A stretch of 39,598 nt of DNA, taken from Ureaplasma sp. Hg2. Lineage in GTDB: Bacteria; Bacillota_I; Bacilli_A; Mycoplasmatales; Mycoplasmoidaceae. The position numbers were made by a program, and so were the translations under genes. This document shows positions 23,097-35,900 of this stretch, piece by piece; position 1 is the stretch's first letter; each line of letters starts with the position of its first letter. The stretch spans positions 1 to 39,598 of the forward strand of contig JAACJW010000007.1 in NCBI GenBank assembly GCA_021378525.1, given 5' to 3'. The notes beneath the pieces are model-generated. The model ran no database searches and was not told where the DNA came from. It was given only the letters and a program-made list of their open reading frames with translations.

Positions 23097-24011
23097 ATGG
23101 GTACTTTTTTAAACATTGCACTATTATTAGGATGCGTGCTTATGCTTGGAGCCGCAAGCGGTTATTTTTCTGAGCGAGTTGGCATTGTTAATATAGGTAT
23201 AAATGGAATGATGATTTTTGGTGCTTTGTTTTTTTCGATATACTCTTCATTTTTACAACCGATGATGGGAAATGAAAGTTACTTTTTAGATATAATTCTA
23301 ACAGGTGCAAGCACCATAATTGTGGGACTCTTATTTGGGTTTGCCACCATAATTTTAAAGGCGGATCACATAATAGTTGGAACTGCAATTAACCTATTAG
23401 GGGCAGGCCTTGGGGCGTTCCTTACAAGTCCGCTAGGATTTAAATTAGAAAAAATAAGTTCGCTTAAAAGTATGTATGAACCGCAACAAATTTTAAATTA
23501 TGATTATTTTGGTTTATATGGTGAGACTATTACAATATTTTTCGTTATTGTAGCTCTTATGGTAATTATATTTTTAATAATGCATTTTACGTCTTTCGGA
23601 TTGAGATATAGATCAATAGGTGAAAATCCTAATGCTGCTGATTCTCAAGGGATAAGTGTTTATAAATACCAATGAACCGGCGTGATTCTATCTTCAATTT
23701 TTGGAGGTTTCGCAGGATCAATATTTATGCTTCAAACTGGTGGTCAATTATTTAATGGTAATGTTAGTGGATTAGGTTTCCTTTCGTTAGCTATAATGAT
23801 TATTGGTGCTTGAAGAATACCTATAATTATAGTGGGGGCCATATCGTTCGCGTTGTTATTTAGTTACTCAACAACATTAGCTCCGATAAAATATTTATAT
23901 TTATACAAAATGATTCCATATATTTGTACTATGGCTGCAATGTTGTTCTTTTCGAAATGGACAAAGGCGCCTGCCCACGACGGAATTCCTTTTGATAAGG
24001 CACTGCGCTAA
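23097..24011 (+). CDS. Nucleoside ABC transporter permease, second subunit (NupQ/MG121-like)
   Basis: GAASGYFSERVGIVNIGINGMMIFGA; GLRYRSIGENPNAADSQGISVYKYQW; TAA 24009-24011. Confidence 0.93.
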
Positions 24012-24024
24012 ATGTTTAATATAG

Positions 24025-24738
24025 TTATTTTAATATAGCTGTTTCCAAAGCTAATTCAACCATTTTACCCATTTTAGTTTGCCTCTCATATGGGCTCATT
24101 GATACGTCACTGTAGTATGAATTGCTGACAGTTAGAATTGTCAAAGCTTCCTTATGATATTTTTGCGCACAAGCAAATAACCCAAACGCTTCCATTTCAG
24201 CAACTTTAATTTTAAATTTATTGGCTAACTCATCTGGCGTTTCGTCAACATAAAACACATCCTTACTTAATATTCTTCCGATTTTAATTGGCAGATTTAA
24301 ATTCTTAGCGGATTTAATGCAGCTATTAAATAAATTGATTGAAGGTTTAAGAAGATGATCTTTCGCTGGAATATTAATAATTTCATTAAAGATTGTTCAT
24401 CCATAAGCTTCATCACCAACGAAAATGTCACCAGTCTTAATATCTCGATCATAAGATCCGGATGAACCGAATCTAATAATTTTTTTAACGTCATAAAACT
24501 TCGGGTTAAAAAGTTCCATGGCATAAATTCCGATTGATGGCATTCCCATCCCATGTCCCATTACAGTTACTCGGTGTTTTTTATAATACCCAGTAAAAAC
24601 CAACATTCCTCTCACATCACTTACTAACTTAGCATCTTGAAGATAATTTTCAGCGACTCACTTAGCTCTTAATGGATCTCCGCCCATTAGAACCACATCA
24701 GCTATTTCTTCTTTTTTTGCATTATTATGAATTGTCAT
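24025..24738 (-). CDS. deoD: Purine nucleoside phosphorylase, DeoD type
   Basis: VVLMGGDPLRAKWVAENYL; GHGMGMPSIGIYAMEL; RFGSSGSYDRDIKTGDI; VAEMEAFGLFACAQKY; fragments joined through TGA. Confidence 0.95.
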
Positions 24739-24947
24739 TTTTTAATACCTCACTTATAAATTATACATCTTCATTAAATATCATTCTTTAAAGAGGCTAA
24801 ATTTTATTAAATAATAGTGTTATAAAATTAAATCCTTATCTAATTTAAGCGTGCTAAAATCATAGATTTCATTTGTATTTTTTGTATAATCAATTAGTTA
24901 TCATTAATCAATTGATTAAATATTAATTCCATTTCTAGGAGAAATTC

Positions 24948-25946
24948 ATGCAATCAAACACAGCTGGTTTAGAGCTTGTCATGATAATAGTTACACTTGC
25001 AATCATTATCGCTATTAGCAAACCCGTTTATCTTTATTGTTTAAAAGATCAAAAATGGTTTATAAAAATAACTCCCAGCGCAAAAGCAAGAAGGAACATC
25101 TGAGTAACACTAGCGACAATCTGCGTTGTTTGTTATTTGGTGTTTCGCTATTCATTGCCGATGAGTGTTTTATTAACCAAACCAAGTGAATTTGACCCCG
25201 TTAGCGTAAATGGTAGTAGTCTTTATAGTTTAAGTCTACTTACTGATCTATGTTCCTTTGCTGGTTTAGCTTTTCCGTTGTTAATTATTTTTGATAAACA
25301 TAAAAAATATTCGCCCTCATTTGCAGTGATGGCTTTTCTTGGTGGAACATTAACTTTATTAGGAACTGAAACAGTAGACCAAACCGCGACAGTAACCTGA
25401 CAGTTTTTCTTTTTCAGTTTAGTTCACTCTGGCGATGTTTGATCATTTGATGGCGGTGCACCAATTTCATTTTTAATGCATTCGTGATTAGTCTTATTTT
25501 CAATGGCTATTTTTATATCATCACCACCAATGAATTGACATCGTCTATGAATCTTGCTATTGGGAATTTTAACTTATATGCTTTATGTTATTGTGATCAC
25601 ATCAGCAATCGGTATTGAAAATCACTCGACCGGCTTAACTAAGGGCGACTACTACGATTATTTAAACAACGGTAGTATTCCCACCTATGATTTTATAAAG
25701 CCGATTCTCGGGGATTTACCGTGACAACTATTATGCTTCATCCTTTATATCTTCTTTACAATCTTTATTATGATTATTGTGATGTTTAAAAATGTTTGTC
25801 ATTTCCTCCATGCAAGATTTTATTTACATGATAAGGACGCTAAGTTGATGGGTTCACCATTTGATATCAAAAAGGATAATCCGTTAGTTGTGCTTGCAAT
25901 TAAACTAAAAGTTAAATATAATAAACGAGAAGTAAAAGCAATATAG
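24948..25946 (+). CDS. Polytopic membrane protein, possibly YwaF/TP0381-like
   Basis: Joined frame from ATG 24948 (RBS aggag) to TAG 25944-25946; multiple TM segments. Confidence 0.75.
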
Positions 25947-26044
25947 GAAGTTATCTCCAATCAGAAAACAATAATGCTTTCAGATTACCTTTGCATAAAT
26001 TTATTAATAAATGTGAAATTGCTGCTTTTAAATGCTATAATATT

Positions 26045-26157
26045 TTTGCTGTGTGATTCTCATGCAGCTTCAACCGCACCGAATGGGTAGCTCATTATAA
26101 GCGTTAATATTGATATTAACCACCCACGAAGGCGAGTCTAAGTATTCAGGAGGAATT
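26045..26157 (+). ncRNA. Putative ribosomal protein L21 leader RNA
   Basis: Structured-looking 5' UTR upstream of rplU: gtgtgattctcatgcagcttcaaccgcaccgaatgggtag...cacccacgaaggcgagtctaagtattcaggagg, resembling the Firmicute L21 leader. Confidence 0.6.
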
Positions 26158-26159
26158 AT

Positions 26160-26459
26160 ATGTTTGCAGTTATTAAATCTGGCGGCAAGCAATATAAAGT
26201 TCAACAAGGCGATACAATTTATGTAGAAAAACTTGATTTGAAGGAAGGCGCAACAATTACTTTTGACGAAGTATTGATCGCTGGTTCTAAAATCGGGACA
26301 CCATACGTAAAAGGCGCATCAGTAAAAGCAACAGTCGACAAACATGGAAAGCAAAAAAAGATTAAAATTATTAAATTTAATTCTAAAAAGCATCACATGA
26401 AACGACAGGGTCATAGACAACCATATACTAAATTAACAATTAATACAATTAAAGCTTAA
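26160..26459 (+). CDS. rplU: 50S ribosomal protein L21
   Basis: MFAVIKSGGKQYKVQQGDTIYVEKL...KHHMKRQGHRQPYTKLTI. Confidence 0.98.
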   Translation: MFAVIKSGGKQYKVQQGDTIYVEKLDLKEGATITFDEVLIAGSKIGTPYVKGASVKATVDKHGKQKKIKIIKFNSKKHHMKRQGHRQPYTKLTINTIKA

Positions 26460-26464
26460 TTAAC

Positions 26465-26767
26465 ATGGTAACTATTACTTACTTTAAAAATGCATTATTA
26501 ATTGAGGGCCATGCAAACTTGCAACCCGCTCCCCATGATATCTTATGTGCTGGTATCAGCGCAATTAGCATGGGTGCACTCAATTGATTCGATCAAGCCG
26601 ATATTAAGGTTACAATCAATGATGGAAGTTTATTATTAATCATCAATCATTGTAGTAAACAAAATATTGATTATCTAACATTAATCAAAACGCAGTTAAA
26701 TGCGCTTGATAGTGAAATGTACAAACCCAATTTAAAGTTTATTAATAAGAACATCAATTATAACTAA
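26465..26767 (+). CDS. prp: Ribosomal-processing cysteine protease Prp
   Basis: [41 protein letters not shown]; located between rplU and rpmA. Confidence 0.92.
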
Positions 26768-26777
26768 GGAAGCTAAT

Positions 26778-27074
26778 ATGAAAAAAATAGTATATCAAAT
26801 TAACCTACAACTTTTTGCATCAAAAAAAGGTACAGGTTCAACAAAAAATGGACGAGACTCAAATCCTAAATTTTTAGGTGCTAAACTTGCTGATGGACAA
26901 ACTGCTAAAGCCGGACAAATCATCTACCGTCAAAGAGGCAATCGAATTTACCCAGGTAAAAACGTTGGTCAAGGTAGAGATGACACTTTATTTGCTAAAG
27001 CTAATGGAATTGTTAGATACACAAAATTCATGGGTTCAAAAACTCGTGTCAGTGTACTTAATGAGGAAAAATAG
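26778..27074 (+). CDS. rpmA: 50S ribosomal protein L27 with Prp-cleavable N-terminal extension
   Basis: [36 protein letters not shown]. Confidence 0.98.
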   Translation: MKKIVYQINLQLFASKKGTGSTKNGRDSNPKFLGAKLADGQTAKAGQIIYRQRGNRIYPGKNVGQGRDDTLFAKANGIVRYTKFMGSKTRVSVLNEEK

Positions 27075-27095
27075 ATATCCACAAAGATAAATTAA

Positions 27096-27120
27096 AAATT
27101 AAGCTCACGTAGCTTAATTT
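27096..27120 (+). terminator. Rho-independent-like terminator after rpmA
   Basis: AAATTAAGCT-CACGT-AGCTTAATTT followed by T-run. Confidence 0.8.
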
Positions 27121-27521
27121 TTTTTGTCCACTTTCTAAAGCGAGTCCATCTCAATTATTATCTTATTTGATAAGAGTTAGGGCAATTAAAAATATCGGAT
27201 ATAATCCAATAAAAGTTCATAAGTTGGCTTATAACGAGCAACCCAAGTGAAAGGAACCAATCATTAAATATGGTTTTTTTAAGGTATATTACCTATTTAT
27301 AGCCGATTTAAGTGGAATTTTTAGATAACTTAATGTTGCAAAAATTTATTTTATATTAATATAGTAAAATTAAGATATGTAATTAATATATTAAATTATT
27401 GGATTATTAAAGGTTTTTAATCGTTTAACATGGTTCCGAATGCAATAATAATTTTCTGATATTTCTAATATGTTATAATTCTAAATGATTATAATTTATA
27501 AAAGCGGGGTCTAATTGATAT

Positions 27522-30200
27522 ATGAAAATTCGAAAACTTAAAAAATTGGTTTATAAAGGAACTTTTGTTAGTCTTGTTACAGGGGTATTGATTTACGCTC
27601 CTTTTGCTACGATTATAAATAGTCCACAGACTAACTATATTTCTAAAAATTTGCTTTCGATTAAAAGCGATGAAGCATTACCAGTTCCCGAACAAATTCT
27701 TAATGTTAATAAAACTATTAGTAATAAATCTGAAGTTAGTAGTGACGGTCAATATGTGATGCAATTATCTGATGGTTATGGAGCAAACGGTGGAAACGGA
27801 GTTCCCGTGATGCAAATAGTTGATAATAATGGCTTTACTGGTGACTCAAGTATTAATTTGAAGATTCCCTCAAAAGGATTTAAGCACATTGAAACATGAG
27901 AACCTGATTTAATAAACCGGGTTGTCAAGGGAGGCAACACATGAGTAGAAACTGGACTTAAATTAAATGAAGGACAAAAAAATCCTACTGAAATATATAA
28001 TAATGCAGCATATGCAGGTTCTTACAACCCTAGCGATGTTATATCGAGAATCCATCCTTTAAATTATTTTAGACTATTACCGGATGGAAACGCTTTGGGG
28101 AACGCCACTAAAAATAACATTAATATTGCCACTAATTTGGCTTATCGAAGTAATGACAATTATAGCGTTAAGCCATGAAAAGTAGGGAATGTTAATAACC
28201 TAAATTTTAGTTTCGATAAAAACGGCGTTAAACCGACCAATGGATCATTTTTAGAAACAACTCTTTTTAAAAGCTCTTTCCCTGTTGATCCTGTTTACAT
28301 TACTAATATTATTCCACTAGACGATGGTGTTATGTATTTCACAGGACAAATTGAAAAAGATGATTATGGATTAACAAATGAAAAAACACCTAATAATCCA
28401 GCGTCAGGTGCAAGATCTGCTGACCAATATTATTTCTTTATGCCATATAACTCAACATCTTTAATCACCCCAAATGATTCGCTTACTCAATTACAAAACT
28501 GACCAGGTCAAAATAATTTTAATTATACAATAATTGATAGTGTTGGAGACAACAACAATTTGTATTTATTGTTACTGGATAGTTCAACTAATCAATCGTA
28601 TCTAGCGAAAGCAAAGGTTGATGGTAACCATAAATTAACAATTAGTAAAATTACTAAGAATCTAACTTCTATTGAAGGCTCAATGTCTGGAATACCTAGT
28701 TCATTATATTTGTCTAACGGAAATTTATTTATTTCCAACTCTAATGGGTCATATGTTGAATATGACTTAAATTTAAAAAAATTAAATTCTAGTAAAATGA
28801 TTTTTAACAATAAAATAGATGCGATTGATGGATATAATAGTATTTCACAAATCTTACCAATGGGAGTTCCTAATAGTTCTGGCGTAATAACTAAGGGCGA
28901 AGGCCAATATGCAATATCTCTAAATAGTGAATCACCATATATTTACTACATCCCAGAGACTAACAATGCCTCACCGATTAAAGTGTTGGATTTAAACGCA
29001 ACAGATAATTTAAATTTATCTGGTTCTTATGATAATTTCTCTAAAATGTCAGATTATGAAAGAGCAAAAACAAAAGTTGTGACTTCTATTAATTTCATTA
29101 GAAACGATGGGCTTAATGACTATCTACAAATTAACACAGGCTATACAGACCCTAATGGTAATGTTTTAGGCTGAATAGCTTCAATCGACCATAAGGACCC
29201 TTCTAAATTGCAAATTTTAGGGACTACTTCTAATTTTATTGGTAAAGGTGCGTATGAGTCAACGAGCGATAGTCTATACACAAAATCAAAACAACTTATT
29301 TCTAATTTAGATTATTCATACACCAAAAACATGAAGGCTTCATTAGATAAGATGAAAAAGAATGGTGATGTTACTGCTAATGAATTTAGAGAAACATACA
29401 AATTTGTAGATAGCGATTACGATATCACTAATTATTTTAATAATTTAAATAGTTTTGTTACTACAAATGGTTTGAGTCCTGATCAAATAAAGGAACATTA
29501 TTTTTATATTAACCTTTGAACAGGCAAACAAGTTTTAGCACAAGTTAATGACGTTTCTTTTGGTGACCCAATTGATGGCAGCGGCACACAAACTACTTTG
29601 CCTATTAATTTATCAATAAATATAACAAGTAAATACGGTGATGGCGTTCCTTCGGTTACAGAAATTTCTAACAAAATAACAACCTTTGATCAATTTACTC
29701 CGATAGAGATTAACACACAAGCATCAATGATGCCATATATTATTGGAGCGAGCATAGCTTCGGGTGCTATCATTATCATTATCGTTGCTTCATTTTTAAT
29801 GTGAAGACACAAGAAGATTAGAAATAATTTTAAATATTTAAAACAAAAACGTGAAACTCGGTTTGATGAAAGAAACAAAGATAAAAATTCTAAGAGAAAA
29901 ATGCATAAAGAAGCTAAGAGAATGTATAAACATTCACTTGATTCTGCCACTTCTGTAGAAACTATGAGTGAGGATGACTCATCAAAAGGTTTCTTTGCAA
30001 CTAAACATGCTTCAAAACCTTCTAAGGATAAAGTTTCAATTTATTTAAAGGATTTATCTTCTGATCCGTATCAAGAAAAATTTAATAAATCCAAAGCAAT
30101 GAAAAAGGCAAGTAAAAAAATAAAGCCTTCTAATTCGTCAAAAAAGTTCAATAACACACCGAAGAAAAAATCTTCTAGTGCAAAAATGAAGGGGAAATAA
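27522..30200 (+). CDS. Large surface protein 1 (~892 aa): N-terminal signal/TM, ectodomain, C-terminal TM, basic cytoplasmic tail
   Basis: Joined frame; N-term KKLVYKGTFVSLVTGVLIYAPFA; C-term TM MMPYIIGASIASGAIIIIIVASFLMW; Lys/Ser-rich tail ending KKFNNTPKKKSSSAKMKGK. Confidence 0.85.
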
Positions 30201-30201
30201 A

Positions 30202-32127
30202 ATGCGTAAAAATAATACTTATATTTTGATATCAGCTTTATCAGTAGCGCTACTTAGCGTTCCCTTGTTAATGAGCCCTCTATATGCTATGCCCGAAAAA
30301 CAAAGTGATTTAGTTACAAGCAATATTCAATCTAATTACGATAACTATAATACAACTTTTAATAATAAAACTTATGAATTTGCACCGACAAAAGGTTATA
30401 CGTTACCCAAGAGTGATTTTGGTTCTAATGACCGTACCGGAAGCATTCCTAATGCAATGCAACAAGTTTTTTCTTTTAAAGGTGTCGATAATATACTTTA
30501 TAATGTCATTTCCAATCCGGATGGTGGAATTATTGTGATGGGTGCGAGTGGAAATAAAAAAGGGCAAGTGATTAATATCTTGTCACCACAATACTTATTA
30601 AGCTCGAATAGCAAAGGCGGTACAGACGATGGCTTAATACCACTTGTTATTTCGGACGTAGTGCCATCGTCGAACGGGCAATATTTATACCTTTCAGCGG
30701 TTTATGCAAATCCAAAGGATACACATCCAGGAGATACGCGAACATGTGAGATATTTAAATATGATTATTTAATGGGAATGGTTACACCGCTTTATAATAC
30801 AAGTTACACTCCGTTAGCGCCGGGCAACGGTATTACCCTTAAGGCCACAACTAATATTGCATGCATTCCAACTTCAAGCGGCGACAAGTTAATGTTGTTT
30901 AATGATTATGTTGACATCTATGAGCATGGCGGCGGTAGCGCCTTAACCACTGATGTAATAATAGACGCAAATCAGTTTAGCAAATCTTTATTATCTTATG
31001 AAGTAGTTCCAATAGGAGCTTTCACCGGGAATCTATCAGGCGCTGCCAGATGAGTGGAGGTTGATGATGCTTTTGTAAGTGAAATTTCAAATAATAATTA
31101 TAAATTAGTTACATCGACAAGATCGCGGGATGCTTCTAAAACAGCTGGAAGTTCTGTTTATGCTAATTCAATTGGGTTTTCATTGAATTCTGATAACACA
31201 ATAAAATGAGACGTCCCAACTAAAGGATCGACAGGACCAACTTATAGGGGTAGTGCTTCGCAAATGAGTGGTATTCATACTAATTTAAATTATGATTGAT
31301 TCAATTTTGAAAAGGCATATCCATTGAAAATTGCAAATATTTGATATTCTCTTTCCTCGAGCTATGGTTTGCAAGGAGATTCATTTTTACACGAAATGTC
31401 GACTACAACACCAATTAAATCAATAGATAGTTTTTCAGATACTTCAGTTACTAACATTAGTATAGACGACGTATTGAGAACAATAGAAAGTGATATTTCA
31501 TTAAATGGAAAAATAACTTACAAATTATTAGAAAAATCAAGAAAAATTTATGATTCTAAAGGTGATAATATATCATTAGATGTAGCGATTAACAAAGATT
31601 ATTTATTGCCATTCTCACATGCGACGATTATTGGTTTTGGATGAGCCGATCAAGCAAAAAGTAAGATGTTGATATACGATACTAATAATGAAGTTTTGCA
31701 ATACGATCTAGTTACTGATTCAATGTCGTTAATCAGTGGGATTGCATTTAAGAATGCAAATTTAGGTAGTGCAAAATATAAGAAGCCAAGTGAATTAAGT
31801 AATGATGATTTGAAATCACTATTTATTACACCAAATCTTTATGACAAAGGTAAAGATAAAATGAAAGTTTCTAAGAGTAATGTTGATGATAGTAACAATA
31901 GCTTTACACTTAATGTTGAAATTACAAAGGGCAATAAAAACGTATATTCAGCAAAGCAAGATTTCACTAATTTTAATCAAACAAAACCAAAAAGTAATGG
32001 TTTCTTTTCGAGTACAACCTCTTGAATTATCATTGGCTCAGCAATTGGCGCCTTAGTTATAGTTATAATAGTTATTATTTCTTCGGTTTATGTTGTTAAG
32101 AAAAAAATAAATAGGGACGGTGATTAA
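30202..32127 (+). CDS. Large surface protein 2 (~641 aa): signal peptide, ectodomain, C-terminal TM
   Basis: TYILISALSVALLSVPLLMSPLYA; C-term TM SWIIIGSAIGALVIVIIVIISSVYVVKKK; starts 1 nt after the previous stop. Confidence 0.85.
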
Positions 32128-32128
32128 T

Positions 32129-32884
32129 ATGAAGCGTTATTTTAAATGAATTTTTGTTTTAACAAGCTTATCACTTGTAACCATTCCCGTTGCACTAGTA
32201 GCTACCTCGTGTAGTGAAGCGGCTCCTGTTGCTTATAAAATTAATAGCTCTAAAGGTTTTGATGTGGATAAAAATAATAAAATTATTCAAATTAAAGACC
32301 TACCAAATGATGTTTTGGATTCAAAATCTAAATATGACAAAATCTTAATTGATTTTTCAAACTTAAGTCAATATGATGGATATCATATAAACTTACCAAA
32401 TAATATTGGCAAAGCTAAAGGTATTAGTAAATTAGAAATTAAAGGATTACCAAATGGGGCCTTGCAATTATCAAACAGTAGTTTAGATTTTATTTCGCAA
32501 TGAACCAATTTAACTAGTTTAGAATTAACTGGATTAAACATTAAGTCTTTTAGTTTTGTAGAAAATTTAAGCAATTTAACTTATTTAGATTTAACTAGTA
32601 ATCTATTAACTAACGTTTCAAAGGTTTTGGATTATAAATTAGTAAATTTAGTACACTTAGATTTAACAGACAACAATATTAGTAGTATTGGTTTGTCATT
32701 AGATTTTAGCAAATTATCAAGCTTAGCTTATCTAAGTTTGATAAACAATAAAATTACTGGTTTGCCACCTTCGATCATTAACTGATCTTTAGGGAAATTA
32801 TCACTGTATGTTGATAAAAACAAATTACCAAGCTCAGATTGAGATGGCATTAACAGCAATACTAATATTGTTGTTAATAAATAA
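32129..32884 (+). CDS. Leucine-rich-repeat lipoprotein (~251 aa)
   Basis: LVTIPVALVATSCSE lipobox; LTSLELTGLNIKSF...LTYLDLTSNLLTNV...LVHLDLTDNNISSI...LAYLSLINNKITGL repeats. Confidence 0.85.
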
Positions 32885-32907
32885 AAAGGAAGCGAGAATA
32901 ATTTAAT

Positions 32908-35900
32908 ATGAAAATAAAAAAAATACCAGCCTTAGTTATTGTTGCTTGCTTGTCTACTAGTTTTTTAGGAATGACTATCATTGCTAAACCACCAACAACA
33001 CAAAGCACTAACAACCAATTGGAAACTACTTCACAAATAAATAATAGCGCAGTAATACCAACCCAACCAAAAGTTGCGCCAACACAATTAAATACCAAAC
33101 CACAACCGTATACATACGCTTACGCTAACAATATCACTGACTCCAATATAGCGAAATCATTACAAAATGATCCGATTGTTTTAAGTGATAATAGCGTTAT
33201 TGCATTAGTTGAAAATGCGAAAGTTTTATCAATTCAAAAATGAGATGCAAGCGGGAAAATTAAGGAAGATTACCGTTTGGCTAACTTTGATGGATCGACT
33301 TTTATTTTTAATAGCAACTATGTTATTAATACTTATTTTGTTTATAATAATTTTTTATACATAGCTTACTCTAATTATTTTTCAAACCGAGTAATGTTGA
33401 GCGCCTTCTACTTAGATAACGGATATAATGATCCGAGTCAATCATTAAGTATTTCACTAGTTAAGGAAAGTGAACTTGATGTTCTAAATGAAAGAATCGT
33501 CAAACAAAACCCTCTAGAACCAAGCCAAATAATGATTGCTGAAACATTCGGTGATACTCAATATTTAGCGTTATATGACATTGCAGATTATAATTCTAGT
33601 GATTTAGTAAGTCTTGGTAATACCATTGATTTGTCAGATAAAAGCATTGCCTTGCCAAAAAATAATTTTTTAATAAGTCCGATTGTTTATCAGAATCAAT
33701 TTATTGCAATTTGTCAAGACTCATCATCATCTAATGCAACAATTAGTTTTTATACATATTATATAAATAGTGATGAAAGTTTAGATTTAATTAGTTCACT
33801 AACGAGCAAACTAACAAATTCGAAATTGAAGAATGAATGAATGACTAGCGATATGCTAAACATTAAATCTTCAGATTTCAAAACTATTGTCATCCCAACT
33901 GGTGGCTCACAATATTATGCTGTCGTTTATATTAATAATAAATACGATGCTCCGAGTACGTGAAGTTCGCAAGGCGGAGCAAATGGTAAGTTTGCAATGA
34001 TTTTAAAATTAGATTCAAAAAATTATAAAATCTTAGATAACGATAGTGCAACTGTAGCTGATAATGTTAAATTTTATAATAATTATATTAATACAAACCA
34101 AGTTAATTATTTTTATGACACGATGAAAATCAATGGTAAAATGGAACCGGTTTTATTGACGGTTTCTGCTGACCAAAAAAATAAGGTTTCCTTTGGAATT
34201 ATCTTAAGTAAGAAGAGCGATAAATATTTTGACATTACAGATTTATTCAACGCTAACAAAACTAAGAGTTTCTATTTTAGCGGTTCACCAGCTGTTAATG
34301 ATATAAAATATTTGCACGATACTTTTGTGCAGGTTAATAGCGATAACAACATTGTTTTTAGTAGCATTGCTGATTCCAGTTCAGGAACAACAAAGATAAT
34401 AAAAGAAAATATTTTGCCCATCCAAACAATTAAGGTTAGCCCAACAGACATTAATCATCAAGTTGTTAATCAAAATTTTATTAATAACTTAAAAGCACCG
34501 CAGTTTAATATTGCCGCTTCATCAGCGACTTCTAATGTAAGCTTAAAACAAAAACAAAGTGCTATTAATGGTATACCTGTTTACAATCCTAATTATCTAA
34601 CAAAATATGGTTTAGATTATTATCCTTCGGGTCAAGGTAAGGTTTTACCATCTGATTTATCTTCGGCTGATGTTTTAGCGGCCATTACAAAAGTTTTTAG
34701 TGATTCTCAAATTAGTGGTAATTGATATTTATCAGTTCTAGCAGCAGTAAAACACACTAGATTTGAGTTTGCATATTATGCAAACGATGATGCAGGAACA
34801 ATTAATGTAGCAGTTAATTTTTATCTTGCATCTCATTCATCAGGTGCTTTTGATTGAGATTATACAGGTCAAACTTTTGATATTACACTTTATAACTATA
34901 AAATAGGTAATCCATTAAAAGATGAATCAAGAACAGCGTTAGTTAATGCCAAAGATGAAACTACCATTAGTAAGTGAGCTAGCAGCGTACTTATAACGGA
35001 CATTGAAAACAAGAACAGATTAGATAGAATAGCTTTTGTTACCGATAATTTAGATCAAATGTTTAGTTACGGTAGTAAATACACAACTGATAACAAAACT
35101 CCCATTAGTGATTTAATTGTGGTTAAAAGTATTATTAAAATCGATACTGTAAGTGGGGTTATCATTTTCACCTATTTAGATTATAGTAATAATATTGAGA
35201 CTGGTTTACCATCTCCCAACGCACTAACAACTCCGCAATTAATGACAATCAACGGTTTTGGGTTGCCTTCAAAAGCGATACCAGCTTGACAAATTGTTTT
35301 ATTCACTTTTGTAGCACTTATTGGAGCGATTATTATTTGTGCCCTATTCTATATTTTCTATAAGAGAATTATTAGAGAAAGAGAACTGATGGCAAACCAA
35401 AAAGAACGACGAGATGACCGGGTTTACTTACAAGAAGCAGGCTCAAAATCAGGTGTTTCAAAAAACAAGAAGGCAATCGCTAGCAAAAAAATTGATGATA
35501 AACCACAATTTAAATATGAAAAAATTAATATGAAAAAACTTGATAAAAAATTAAGCGATTCATCATTAGATTTGGTTATTGGTAACTATGTTCGGAACAA
35601 AAGTAAAATTTCAGCTGAGGAACGTGAAGCTAACGAAAAGAAGAAGTTAGCTTTACTTTCAAAATTGGATTCAGAACATGATGCTGCTGAAGCCGAACGA
35701 AAGGGCGGAAATATTAGTAATCGATCAAGAAAATCTAGCGAAGATGAAGCAATTGATGCTTTGTCGCAATTACAATCTGGTGATGAAGATACAAAAACAA
35801 AAGTTGAAACCTCATCTACTGTTAGTAAGGTTATAATTGATGAACGAGATAACGCTGATTTCTTATATGCTAAATCTAATTCAAAGTACAAAGCCAAAGA

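Noticed and set aside
22639-23121. Antisense ORF of 160 aa opposite the permease extension
   Set aside because: Phe/Leu/Ile/Ser-rich shadow of a Lys/Asn-rich sense ORF; no RBS and no recognisable family.
35586-35897. Antisense ORF of 103 aa within surface protein 3
   Set aside because: Low-complexity Ser-rich mirror of the charged sense tail; sense frame is continuous and supported by operon context.
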